The translations under genes were made by a program, and so were the position numbers. A DNA stretch of 64,000 nt from Paulownia fortunei (lineage: Eukaryota > Streptophyta > Magnoliopsida > Lamiales > Paulowniaceae): contig CM033120.1 of the NCBI GenBank assembly GCA_019321725.1, positions 6,949,694 to 7,013,693 on the forward strand, written 5' to 3'. The notes beneath the pieces were generated by a model, which saw nothing but the letters and a program-made list of their open reading frames with translations, searched no databases and had not been told where the DNA came from. How positions within the stretch are numbered: position 1 is the first letter of the stretch; each line of letters opens with the position of its first letter. Shown one piece after another: positions 11,100 through 22,382 of the stretch.

Positions 11100-11570
11100 G
11101 TAGGATGGAGCACATGTGTCCTCAAGTATTGCTACTGCTCTCTTCAGGTCCCTTTTGGCTTTTTTTAGTGTGGTAACATAACACTCCCTGGCAGCACGTA
11201 TATCTCCTTCCACTTCTCCCACTCAAATTATTGTTCAGAATTTGACCTTCATGTGGACAGTAGAAGTAATTGCTCTGAATTAGTTCATGTTGGGTCTTCC
11301 CAATATCATGTTGTATGCTGAAGTTGTTTTCACCACCAGGAATCTCACAAGTTTAGTGGTTTTATGCGGCCCCTGATCTCCCAACATCAGTGGTAGCCTT
11401 ACCTCTCCTAGAGCCTTCACCACCTTTCCAGTGAAGCTAACGAGAGAAGCGTTAATCAAGACTACTTGGGACTGATCTTTTCAGAGCTTTTGGAAAGCAT
11501 CATAAAAAATAATATCCACCGTACTTCCACCATCTATCAGAACTGTCCTCACCAGGAAGTTTGCAATCAC
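11100..11570 (-). pseudogene. Tat-lineage protease relic
   Basis: Minus-strand aspartic protease remnant of the retroelement polyprotein. The catalytic loop appears as RTVLIDGGSTVDIIFYDAF (codons in 11548-11500); a D-G-G-S form in place of D-S/T-G is common in Tat elements. The downstream flap/C-terminal mark AYNMILGRPNMN maps to about 11318-11283. It continues into GVGEVEGDIRAARECY (about 11222-11170), the usual Tat stretch before RT, then a poorly matching Lys-rich tail and no RT. Frameshifts and stops are present; non-functional. Confidence 0.75.
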
Positions 11571-13197
11571 AAAGTTGAGATCCTGCCCCCTTAAATGTTA
11601 TTATCATGTTCTTCTCATGAATTAGGTTGAGCGTCCTAACCTTCGGAGGGACTCAAGAACTTCTTTCTACCAACTCCTTATTGTAAGCCCTGAGTGCACT
11701 TCTCCCATCTCTTCCATCAAGCCCTCATAATATGACATTTATTACCCCAACGATTGAAGGGTCATGTCATTCATCCTGTCTTTGATTTATATTAGGCTGT
11801 CTAGAGAGTAAGTCTTCGGCAAGATGTAGGTCCTGAGTCAGGCAGTCTACTTGAGGATGTTAGTTGACAAACTCCTTCAAATATCCCCTTTAAATCAATT
11901 TTTTGATCTCTTTCTTCAAGTGAAGATACTCCTCTATAGCATGGCCCTTATCACAATGAAAGGCACAGTAGTTGTTGGGGTTTTTGGATTAGGGATTTTT
12001 CTTCAGCTTTCTGGGAGGCTCTATAATGCCTTCTCTATGTGCAGTCAGCAGCACTTCGATAAGCAAAGTGTTAAGTAGGGTGTACCGGCGATAGTCAAAC
12101 ATAGGCTTACGTCGCTCTGCTTTTTTGAAGCTAGACTTCTTCTCCTCCATCTGCTTCCTCTTAGTTCCCACTTCCAAATGTGTTGCTTCCTCAATGTGTA
12201 CATGCTTCTCTGCATGAGGTAAAATTTCTTCTAGCGACATTGGTTGGCTTCCCATCAATTGACTCCTTAAGTCTTCCTTGATGGAGGTCCTGCTACAATA
12301 TGCTCACTAGGAGCTCATGGCGGACATGTGGCACCTCATTGATTACTTCAATGAAGCACTGTATGTATTCCCACAAAGTTTCACCCTCCTTCTACTTAAT
12401 CGTGAAGATGTGAGCTATGGTCCTAGGTCACTTTCAGTATAGAGAATTGATGTAGAAAGCTTTTTAGTGAGTTGCTCCATCCCAAGATAGATCTTGCTGG
12501 CAGCTAATTGAACCACATCAATGCTCTCTTCATAAGTGTTGTGCGAAAGACCTTGCAATACGTTGCATCACTTGGGTCCTATAAGTCTGCCTTAGCGTAG
12601 AATTTGTCCAGGTGCTCATGTGAGTCGTCTACTCCATCGTATTCTAGGAGGTTTGAAGTCTTTATCTCGGGAGGTAAGGGTTCAGCCTAAATGTTAGCAG
12701 CAAATGGGTTCCTTCTATGTTGTATCTTTGCTAGAGATGGGGTGCTATCTTCACGGAGGATGGAGTGATGAGCAATGCATGATTATTCTATCCTCATTGG
12801 CTAGGTGTTGATTGTTTGCTCTAAGGAACATTCCCGCTAGTCATCTTTTCAGGAACTTCTTCTTTCCTTCTTCCTACTCCCACTCTATGCGACTCTTCTA
12901 CCTCCATTAGGCAAGAGTCTTCTCCCTATTGTGAGGGCTGGGGACGAGGATCATCCTAATGTTCAGCGAGGTACTAGGCTATTGCCTTGGTTACTGTTCT
13001 TGCGATTGTGTCCTCCAGCATAGCTCGTAGCTCCTTCTGCATGAGTCGAACCTCCACGTTCTGGTGCAAGCCTCCTGCAGGTGCTTCGTATTGCTGTTGA
13101 TTTCCTTCATCGTTGTTGGTTCCATGCTCTGATGGAGCTCCTTGTGTGCTGGTTTCTCTAGCTTTTGTGCATGTTTGCATTCTCAATGTTGTGGTAA
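11571..13197 (-). pseudogene. Tat-lineage gag relic
   Basis: Degenerate Gag. Recognisable pieces are an N-terminal Gln/Asn-rich region with EVRLMQKELRAMLEDTIAR (about 13060-12990), and a C-terminal part at 12258-11989 with LPHAEKHVHIEEATH and KPMFDYRRYTLLNTLL, where Tat Gags typically carry 'Y..LN....E.L'. The segment between them (12980-12260) matches the capsid region only in fragments and contains stops. It starts downstream of the PBS at 13198-13221. No intact product. Confidence 0.65.
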
Positions 13198-13221
13198 GGA
13201 TTCCCACAAACGGCGTCAAAA
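13198..13221 (-). promoter_or_regulatory. Primer binding site of the Tat-lineage element
   Basis: On minus, TTTTGACGCCGTTTGTGGGA directly follows the 5' LTR end (…AGCAGCATCA). It resembles TTTGGCGCCGTCTGTGGGAA seen in many Tat/Retand elements. Its first ten or so bases would pair with the tRNA-Asp 3' end. Confidence 0.75.
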
Positions 13222-13692
13222 TGATGCTGCTATTTTTCGTATGCTGGGGTGTATCAATGAATCCACAACACGTGTCCATAAATTCATGATTTTTTAAAGA
13301 TGAGTTCCCTACCTGCAGCACGAACAGACAGTTAGAAAAGCATTATCGTTGACCTAGGAAAGCCCTTTCGATGCCTAAGGCAATTAATATCCGAGAGAAT
13401 AATTACTAACTCAAAGCGTGAATAAAATTTCATACATTGCAAATGTGGGGATATGGACTATTTATATCTGTTTATTTTGGAACATGGGCCTCATGGACTT
13501 TTGATATCGTATAAGCCTAATAGGCCTAGTTGCCTGGTCAGGAAAATGTTTTGTATCCTTAGGCCACTTAGGCCTTTTATAGAACTTGGGCTATCAACTT
13601 GCTTGGATCCAAGTTAATTATCTATTGAGATCAAGTAAATAATAATATAAATAAATAAAATAAATAAATAAATAAAATTTTCATACAGATCA
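13222..13692 (-). repeat. 5' LTR of the Tat-lineage element
   Basis: On minus, TGATCTGTATGAAAATTT (13692) to GCAGCATCA (13222). Direct-repeat partner of 7388-7854. It carries AAAT microsatellite runs at about 13646-13677. Confidence 0.9.
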
Positions 13693-13697
13693 CCTAC

Positions 13698-15170
13698 TAG
13701 CAAGAAACATAACATTCAATGATGGAAAATTATGGTGAAAAAATCATTGTGCTACACTTTTTGAGTTGTGGGCAATGCCTGCATGATGAAAAAATTACCA
13801 CGAATTTCAACTGTAAATTTTTTACTTGAAAATTACTAATAAAAGTAGTCAAAGACCACACTACTTATACCATGGTGAAAAAAAGCATGGTAAATATTTG
13901 TTAAATGCTACAATTTAATGATTATGGTAAATTTACAAATTATTGTCTAAATTTGCGAGCATAGCATATAAAATTTTAATGCTACATAATGAAGCATAGC
14001 GTAAAAAAGAAAAAAGAAAAAAGAAAAAATAGAAAAGACTCTACCTTTTTATTTTTCACTATGCAACTATTCCGTAATAACTGATCACATCTTATTAAAA
14101 AAATATTTTGGTAATTTATCTAACTTTTTCCATTGAAACTTTAGGAAAATGGGGATACAGGTCGCCCTTAAGGCAAGCCCAATCCTTATTTCAAGTGGTT
14201 AATTTGGAGAGAGTAGTTTGCATTTAAAATAGAAATGCATAAAACCATTACATAAAACTTCCCTATCTCTCATCTTCTTTATTAACTAACAAATACAAGA
14301 AATAAAAAGAAAAAGGTATAGAAAATACATCAATTTTCGTCCATTAGAGAAGGGCTTTGTTGAAGGAATTATAGTGATCATTTTGGTGAACTTCATACTC
14401 CAAGTTGAGGCATTTGGATTGTGAATCAAAATTTCTTTCATTGAGATTAGGTTAGGATGAAAGTGAACCAAAAAATAAAAGAAAATATCAAAAATTCAAC
14501 CATGGCAAAGATCCAAAATTAGGTAAGTTTTCTTGAACTTACATTATGTGAATTGTGTTTAATTTTCATCATTGATATTATAGCCATAATAGTTGAATTC
14601 CTCATATAATTTGGCTTAGAATTCACTTGTTAAAATGCTTCACATATCATTATGTATGGAACCCATTTATGAATGCTTGATAGGTCTTTAATGATAGGTT
14701 TTAAATGTTTCATATTATGCTGCAATTATAATGCAGAAGCATGCTTATATATTGTAGAATTGATCTGGAATGCTTGCCCTATCCTTGACTGTAATTTTAT
14801 TTTTAAGTCTATTTATAATGAGTTTTATTGAATAAAACTTATATGGTAAAGTTCTACTCGTCAAGGACTATCTAACCATATATTATACGTTAAATTCGGC
14901 CTAAATACTTGTGAGATATGCCCTTCAAAGTTTCAAAAGAATTTTAAAAATTCTAGAAATAAAAATTTGAAAAATATTGAAGTGGATGGTGAACAATGCC
15001 CTACCCAATCTCACTCTCGATATTGGTGTGTGTAGTGCACACACTATGATACAGTACTTAAAATTGAAAATGGGCACCACTACTAAATTTAGGAGATAAA
15101 AAAAATGGGAGATTAGCGAAAAAATAGTTACTGAAAAAAACTAGAAAGACGGCGGGTGTAATACACACTA
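13698..15170. other. Intergenic AT-rich DNA, no gene recognised
   Basis: Continuation of the DNA interrupted by the Tat insertion. It includes an A-rich (GAAAAAA)n patch at about 14004-14036. Repeated CATGGTAAA/CATGGTGAAA phrases at 13730-13925 suggest a MITE-like relic but no ends could be set. Confidence 0.4.
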
Positions 15171-15171
15171 A

Positions 15172-18100
15172 TGTTTTTGTAATCGGATCGATCATCAAGC
15201 CAACCTTCTTGCTGGTCAGCAATTCAACCAATCAAATTAGTTCAATTGCCGGTCCAACCACATACATAATTATGTAAAACACATACATAATTACATATAA
15301 CCAAACACCAACAAAACAAAACATATCTAACATTGTTCAAAATTCAAATAACTACACACATATAAATACAAAATTTAAGCTTTCTTAAAAAAAATAAAAA
15401 TAAAAATACTAATTTAAGCACATACATAATACTAGTAATGTCCCAAATTTATCTTTAAAGTTTAAACTTGCAAATAAACACATCTATTCTACTTGATCTT
15501 TTTCATCCACAAAAGCATGCCTTTCTTGAATCATTCTTTCATAACCATGATCTTCATCATCATTTTTATCAAAAAGCTCTTTCAAATAATGTAATTCTTG
15601 CATTTCATTTGCAAATCTAGAAAAAAAGAAGAAGAAAATAAATGATGAAGTAGGGTTCAGAAGAAAAGTCGTTGCATGAATGTCTAGTTAGAGTTGTTTG
15701 TCCTACCGTGTCTTAATAATACTTGTGTAGGGCTTGTACAATCTTTTTTATTTTTAAAGATATTCTTTATTGCATTCATTTTTGTATACATTCCATCATA
15801 GACACAACTAATGGAAGGCCTCCGATCAACATCTATTATACGTAATAAATGTATAAGTGGAGCAACAATGCCAACTACCACTGCACAATCACTCTAAAAT
15901 TTTGTATGAAGAACAACTGCAACCACATAACTTGCTTTTTTATTAAAGTATCAATAATCCTTGAATGCCTTACTAGTTAAAAAAGCTTGCAAATCATGTT
16001 GGTGTTCAAGGATGCTCTTTACTATAATGAAAGTGGTAGCAAAATGAGTTAGTCTTGGACGTAGAAGTTTTGTCCATCCTTCTCTCTTCCTCAACCAAGC
16101 TAACAAAAATGCATGATTGTAAACAAACTTTGTTAACAAAGAATCTCTTTTTGAAAGGTTACTAACAAGCTTCATTTTACCAATATTACCAAGAATCAAA
16201 TTCAAACAATGAGCACCATAAGGTGATTAAGTGATAGAGGGATACTTCTCATGAAGCAAGACACCTACAGCTTTGTTGGCTCCATTATTAGTTACCAAAT
16301 AAATGACATTACTTGGCCCAACTCAGTGAACTAACTCTACACACAAATTAAAAATGGTGCTTGTATTTTTTACAATATCAGAAGTATCAACTGAACTCTT
16401 ATAAGTTGTCTATTTGACTGATCTTGCCAACCATTAGCCATAATAGTGTACCCTCATTCTTTCCAAATCCTCCGATAACCATCAACTACTAATTAAACTT
16501 CTTTTTGCTTGCTTCTTAACAAATTTGTCTGTAACTGATTATATACAACCCAGACCAACAACAACAATAGCATCCACCATTTGTTGAAGATAAATATAAT
16601 TCACAGCATTTATAGGAATGCAACTTCAAAAAAAATCTAGAAATAGCTATATCAACATTATGTAAGGCTTCTTTACTTACAAGGGCACTTTTGATTGAAG
16701 GTTGTGCACCAAGAGTGGTTCTAGGAGCAAAATGACTAGACATCTTCTCATCTCGCTTTCTCTTCCCTTTTGAGAAGCTATACTTGCAAAAAGTTTATCA
16801 TTTCCCTTTGTTTGAGTATGTGTTGTACGCATATCTTCCTTAAGTTCTATCAAATGAGGACCATAAAGATTATCATCTGGAGACGATCTTGCATCTTGGT
16901 TTCTTTGACCACACTCGTTCAAAGATTGTTCCATTTGATACCACACTTCATAAGGAACTTTTTTGTACGAAGCAATATCTCTTATTCGACTAGCTAAATG
17001 CTTCTTCATTCTATTGATTCCCCCACCTCTCCAAACATTATTGCAGTGCAAGCATGTCTAACTTATCTTTCCATCCACAACCACATCTTCTCTAAAGTGA
17101 GCCCATGCTTAAACAATTTTGCCCCTCACTGATGACTGAAGTTAATTAGCCATAAAACTGCTTTGTTGACCACTTGATGATGAATCCATCTATATAAAAA
17201 AATGAGATTTTACAATAGATATAATAAGATAACAACATAAATTTAATATAAACTCAATGATAAATACATGCTAATTCCAAGTATTTATATCTAAAGTGGA
17301 AGAATTCAACAGTGTGTAGCATAAAACTTAATCCCTGGTAGTGAAAGTAATCAACAGATTGAGTATAATGAATTGAAACTTGTTTTAGTTTATACGAGGC
17401 TTTCATGTAGAAAACATGAAGGCTTTTGAAGAGCTAAGGTAGGGCTCGTACATAGACTGCAAAAGAGAATAAACTAGGAGAATGAGGAATTTTGTATTTA
17501 TTTTCTTTCCATGTCTAGTTTTTAGTTGTACATTCCATCATCATAGGTCATAGATTTCTAAACATTCAAAATTATAAGCATAGTGAAATTGATTACTTCC
17601 TATGATGGCAAATCAGTATTGAGAAAACAGACCCCAAATGAAACTAAAATCATGATTAAATTCCACCAAAGACAATAAAATACATGATATGCATTGAGAA
17701 AATTAAGAGGCAAAAATGAATATAACACAGGGGCCAACAACAAGGTCTGATGCATGTTAAAATTTGTCAGAACCATCATGGATATTGAATGGAAAAAGGA
17801 ATAACACATCACAAAAAACTTATTGATGTTGCAGCTAAGATATTTGAAATTTCAAATCAGCAAACTAGAGCTTTGCTTAGAGAGATTAAGGAGCCAAAAT
17901 TTGTGATAATCAAAAGATCCATTCTAGAGAAAAGTTTAAAAAATTGATTTGCTCAATGAAGAACAAACTTCTCAATCCAAATCTCTTAAGGCTTGAAGCA
18001 CTACTCAATGGAAACATTGCAATGTTATGACTTGAGGATTAAGGTTTAGAATGCAAGATTATGGAAAAATTGAAGACTAGGGTTTAAAATAGAAGATTAG

Positions 18101-18386
18101 GGAAAAGAGACCAGAAACGGGGCTTACGGCTGGAGAGAAAACAGAACACGTTAGTGTTTTACCTTTTTTCCTTTCTTTTTATTTTTCTTTTTCTATTTTT
18201 GGTAAACAATTGAACGATTAGTTTGAATCGGTTAATTTTCAATTCCACTAGTTTTTATTATTTCTTAGCAATTTTTATCGGTTCAATTGTGAATCTAATT
18301 TTTTACATGTAATTGGATCGGATAGATCATCGGTTTGTGGTTGAACCAATTAGACCGACCAGTCTGGTCGGGTTCTGAGAACATGG
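15172..18386 (-). mobile_element. Decayed autonomous hAT transposon
   Basis: Contains a BED/DUF659-type hAT transposase pseudogene (15470-17189) flanked by GC-richer, hAT-like ends. The right end read on minus is CATGTTCTCAGAACCCGACC; the left end read on plus is AATGTTTTTGTAATCGGATC. Aligned over 19 bp they agree at about 12 positions, most differences being transitions, as expected of an eroded terminal inverted repeat. Subterminal 'GGTTCAATT/CGGTCCAACC' motifs occur at both ends. No matching 8-bp target duplication was found, so the outer limits are tentative. Confidence 0.55.
15470..17189 (-). pseudogene. hAT transposase, BED zinc finger plus DUF659, degenerate
   Basis: Would have encoded a DNA transposase. 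The start codon at 17189-17187 opens MDSSSSGQQSSF. A BED-type finger follows: KISxTCLHCNNVWRGGGINRMKKHLA (about 17090-17000), with C..C and the downstream H but in-frame stops in front. At 16640-16560 the DUF659 start INAVNYIYLQQMVDAI is seen, then GYTIMANGWQDQS at about 16460. From about 16380 the catalytic-domain text NTSTIFNLCVELVHWVGPSNVIYLVTNN, GANKAVGVLLHEKYP, YGAHCLNLILGNIGK runs on to 15951, and 15881-15684 gives CAVVVGIVAPLIHLLRIIDVDRRPSI. The normal C-terminal dimerisation (hATC) region is not recognisable, only an acidic tail (DKNDDEDHGYE). At least six stops or frameshifts. Non-functional. Confidence 0.8.
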
Positions 18387-18429
18387 ATTAGGATTTAACT
18401 CACGAAAGCAATTAAAACGCATAATCTAT

Positions 18430-18441
18430 CATTTGATACCA
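18430..18441 (-). promoter_or_regulatory. Primer binding site next to Copia-type LTR
   Basis: On minus, TGGTATCAAATGAT begins one base inside the LTR end at 18443. It resembles the initiator tRNA-Met site TGGTATCAGAGC. Confidence 0.55.
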
Positions 18442-18442
18442 C

Positions 18443-19588
18443 TGTAGGATTCGTATATCCTATAATGGGTATGCAGTGAAAATTTAAAGGTTCAAAACAT
18501 ACATATTAACATCAACATGCAATCTAGGGAATTGATTGGTTTGCGTCTGAATTATTCGCTTAATTGTGTTAAACATAAATCATGAGATTACCTCAATCTA
18601 TCTCTCCAATTGATGTAGAATTTGGAGGAATTCAAATTCTTAATCTTCCTCATGAACCTTTCGTAAGAATTTCCAAATAGATTCGACAACGGCTGCAAGT
18701 GTATCCTCTCTAATGGTATCTACACTTCAAGCAAATCCACAAGCCTTGAATCATTGCCAGTGAATTTAATATCTTTATTTCTAATTTAATTTGGAGTGTA
18801 ATTTAATTCTAGAATCAACTTGTGATCAAAGAATTAAATTAATACAAGAAGTTATGGAACCTTTCTTGATGGAAAGACTTTCTTACAAGTGAAGAAAATA
18901 ATAACACGAGAGAGAAAATAGAGAGGGGGCTGATTTTTAACTTCCAAGAGCTCTCTAAAATTTTGCCCTTATGGTGTGTATTTATACACCATTGTGTTGC
19001 CTCAATCCAATTAGAAAATCAACTCCTTCCATATCTATCTAGTAGCTTTCTTTCCATCCAAGACAAGGATTACTTGATTCTTTATACAAAGACTCCTAAT
19101 GGGCCTAAAACCCCATAGGGTTGGACTGTCATTAATTATTAAAATTTAGTTAATTGATCTCTATCAGTTAATCAAGATCAATTTAATTAATTGATACAAT
19201 CAATTAATTAATTTATTCCATAAGGGCTACCTAATTAAATTAGGTCTAGTTAAATAAACATAATATTTAATTAGTTAAATTAATTTAACTCCTTAAATTA
19301 ATTTAAGCCTATTTAATTAATTGATCCAATTAATTAATTAAATCACTCCCATGAGCTTCTAATCTTAATTAGGACCAGTTATAATCATATTATTCAATTT
19401 TGATTAGTTAATTTAACTTCTTAAATTAATTCTAGCTCCAGTTAATTAATCCTATTAGTTAACTTAATCTAATTCTTTGGATCACATTCTATATTAAAAG
19501 TGAATTATCTCGATTTGGGTAACCACTAAGCTAGTAGTGCAATTTTTGCAACTTAGTGAATAAGTTAATATTTTGATTAATTAATCCA
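18443..19588 (-). mobile_element. Truncated Copia-type LTR (copy C)
   Basis: On plus it begins TGTAGGATTCGTATATCC, the 3' end of a minus-oriented LTR beside its PBS. Its body, with the long AATTAATTAA-rich middle and the phrase TGGGCCTAAAACCCCATAGG, is colinear with 22383-24214 (copy B). Similarity stops at about 19588 in GATTAATTAATCCA, where the internal sequence belonging to copy A begins. The internal side is cut off at about 18386 by the hAT relic. Confidence 0.65.
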
Positions 19589-19970
19589 TTTGTTAGAGTA
19601 GGATGCCCAGCACCCCAATTAGATAGGGTGTATTGTACTCCTTTCTTTTATAATCTTTTATAAAACGATCTTATTGGGAATCATATTAATATAAAAGATA
19701 CTTTCTTTATCTTATGTCATGCATTTTCTTTCTGCACATTAGATAAAGTGTTTGACCAAATATAGCTACGGGGCATAGTCACACATATGATGGAGATCGT
19801 GGAACATGTCTTTAAAGATTTGGTCTTAAATAAGTTTCGAGTCAATGACTTTTTGAGATGGAACACCAAATAACCCAATAGACTCGCACATATGATGTAT
19901 ACTCACATGAGGATAATGTCTCATTTCATAGCAATTAGCGTAGTGATGCAAGTGCATGTATGCGGGTGCT
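19589..19970 (+). mobile_element. 3' internal end of a Copia-type element preceding LTR copy A
   Basis: Non-coding DNA ending in GTGCATGTATGCGGGTGCT, immediately before the LTR start at 19971. A homologous stretch, ending GTACATGTGTGGGGGTGC, precedes LTR copy D at 31554, so it is probably the polypurine/pre-LTR segment of the family. Confidence 0.5.
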
Positions 19971-21794
19971 TGTTAGAGAACAAGTATACTGAACTAACCT
20001 GCCAGAAATTCTTAATTAGAAAATTTATTTGTCTAATTAAGAGCGGGGCTAGTCCTTTGACTTGAGGTACTATAGTAATCTTGTGCGTGTGATGTCTTAC
20101 TTTGATGTAATTTTTGATTGCATGACAATAATAAAGGGATTACATTAGGTATTGCATCTACACGTATGGAGATTAATGAGTAGCCAACAAAAGATTTGTC
20201 TATGTCTGGAAGAACAAGTGAATCTCCTACGTTTTCATAATTCATGACTCTGAAATCCTTGGTCAATGTATAATAAATGTCAGAAAAGATTTTCTAACGA
20301 TTCATCAAGAGCTATTCGAACTTGAAATGGAATTATAGTTATTGAGTCAATTAGGGTTTCGACTTTTATCCATACCCTAGACTCAATCAGGAGATAATTG
20401 ATGGAAGGACCTTTCATGCATGATATTCATAATTACAATTGGATGAATTGCTATTTCACCTAAGACTAGTTTGTTGTGATTACTTGCTATGTGTTTTCAT
20501 GGATAATGAGGTTCTTGATTTTAAAGAGTTAATTCCAAGTTCATTAATTAATTGAATTAATTAATCAAAATAATTATTATTCATAAGTTGTAAATATTAC
20601 AAGCCCACTACTAGTTTACTAGTGAACCTAAAGAGTCACACATAATTTAGAATGAATAATCTCTAGCCTAAAATTAATCAAAAGAGTTGGATATAATTAA
20701 TTAATTAATTAGATTAATTAATTTAGGATTGAATTAATTCAAAATAGTTGAGTTAATTATCTACATAAATAATAGAATTATTTAATTGGACCCAATAAGA
20801 TTGGTAATACAATTTGGAGTGAATTAATTAATTAATTGGATCAATTAAATAAACTTGGGCTAATTAATTAATTAGATTAATTAATGTGCTTTCTGAAGTC
20901 CAAGCCCAATTTGAAAATGGCTCATTGGTAGAAGCCAACTTGGAATATTAGAAGAATTAAATTAAATAGGAAAAATAGTTTTTTTTATTTAATTGTTATA
21001 AGATAGTTAGATTGAATTTATGGGATAGGTTCAATATGTCTGGAGGAGAGAGGGGTTGAAAATTGATGGCCAATTAGAGGCCATATTTTCGGCCATAAAG
21101 ATATAGAAAGAAGAGGGAATTATAGATTGATGTGTTTTGGTTTGTTAGGAAAGTTAGACTTTCCAAACAACTAAATTAACACGTGAGGCTAATATTTGGT
21201 TTGACCTAATTTTTTTAGCCACTCTATAAAATAGAAATTGAAGACAAAATCTCATAATTCCTCTACTACAAGAGATCGGCCACAAGCAAGAAAGAAAGAA
21301 AAATGTTTTCTTATTCTCTCTTCTCTATCTCCTTTGTTCTTCAAATATCCTAGTGTATTGTTCTTCTTCCACTAGTTGGATTAAGAACAATAACAAAACA
21401 TTTAATCCTTAATTCCACTGGTTGGATTAAAGATTAGTGTTCACTCCCATTTTAGAGTAGACAAAGAAAACAAAGAGCACTAGTAAGTTCTTTGCTTTTG
21501 GTTATTCCAGTCCCAGTGTAGACTTTTTTAGAGGAAGGACACGTGGACTCCTTGATAATAGATTTGCTACAATCCAATAATTGATTGCATCAAGACTTAC
21601 ATTGAATCGAAGAATTAGAAAAGGGTAACGAATTACATCATCATTATATTTATATTCTATTTATTCAACTATTAATAATGTCGATCGTTAGAATCATTGT
21701 GAAACTGGGGATAATGCAATAAACGTTATTACATGTTTTATTTTTCATTTTAATTTTAGTTGCGTTTACCCATTAATTTATAGCGAACCCAACA
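19971..21794 (+). mobile_element. Copia-type LTR, complete (copy A)
   Basis: About 1.82 kb running TGTTAGAGAACAAGTATACT ... GCGAACCCAACA. The same sequence family occurs inverted at 22383-24214 (copy B), partially inverted at 21795-22380 (E) and 18443-19588 (C), and in the same orientation at 31554-33365 (D). Shared landmarks are 'TTGACTTGAGGTACYATRGTAATCTTGTG' near the start and AT-rich TTAATTAATT runs in the middle. It lacks any coding sequence of its own here and has no partner LTR in the proper orientation and distance. Confidence 0.75.
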
Positions 21795-22380
21795 CCTTTT
21801 AATTAATCCACTTAAAATTAACTACTTAATCCAAGAACCTCACAAGTCATGGGAAACACCTAGAAGTGCAACATAACTACTTAGTCTAAGGTGAATAGCA
21901 AGTGAACCTATTTCGGTTACGATTACCATGTTTATATAATTCTTCTGTCAGCTAATCTTTCAATTACGTTATTGATCGAAACTTTATCTTAACTTAATAC
22001 TATGATTCTATTTCAAGTCATATTGATCTTGTGATACATCATTCAAAAATCCATTGTCTAATATTCATACTACCTTAGTCAATGTCTTCGGGATCTGTAA
22101 AAATATAGGAGATTCTCCTATTCTTCCATATAGGTTATGGATCTTGTCTTGGCCACTCATTAATATTCATACATGAAGATCATGCACCCACATAAACCTC
22201 TTGTGATTGTCCTACAATCGAGAAATATATCAAAGCAAATGATATCACGTACAAAGCTACCATGGTGCCTCAAGTCTAAAGACTACTTAATGCACTATTG
22301 TAACTAGAAAATTCTCATTCGACAAAAATATTTCCAATTGAAAATTTTCCATAGGTGTGTTGGTGTACTTGTTCCTAACA
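21795..22380 (-). mobile_element. Partial Copia-type LTR, inverted (copy E)
   Basis: Matches the first ~580 bp of the LTR family on minus, starting TGTTAGGAACAAGTACACC at 22380. Its inner end meets the end of copy A head-on at 21794/21795. Only two bases separate its start from the end of copy B. Confidence 0.65.
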
Positions 22381-22382
22381 AT

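Larger units (their letters stand above)
7383..13697 (-). mobile_element. Boundary-complete, defective Tat-lineage Gypsy retrotransposon
   Basis: Element body 7388-13692, with a perfect 5-bp target duplication CCTAC at 7383-7387 and 13693-13697. LTRs are 7388-7854 and 13222-13692, diverged but alignable throughout. Orientation is minus: PBS beside the right LTR, polypurine tract beside the left. Going leftwards it holds gag remnants (about 13320-11570), a protease relic (11560-11280), a short Tat-type linker (11222-11100), a tandem-repeat zone (10624-10838), and a long segment with an antisense (plus-strand) ORF relic (8550-10400). RT, RNase H and integrase are absent, so it is non-autonomous. 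At 6.3 kb it is much shorter than complete Tat elements. Confidence 0.9.

Noticed and set aside
15172..18386. Exact 8-bp target duplication for the decayed hAT transposon
   Set aside because: Bases outside the putative ends do not match; the ends stay tentative.
22381..22382. Two LTR ends 2 bp apart, looking like an integrated two-LTR circle junction
   Set aside because: The two LTR copies (E and B) differ too much to come from one element, so neighbouring insertions or recombination are more likely.
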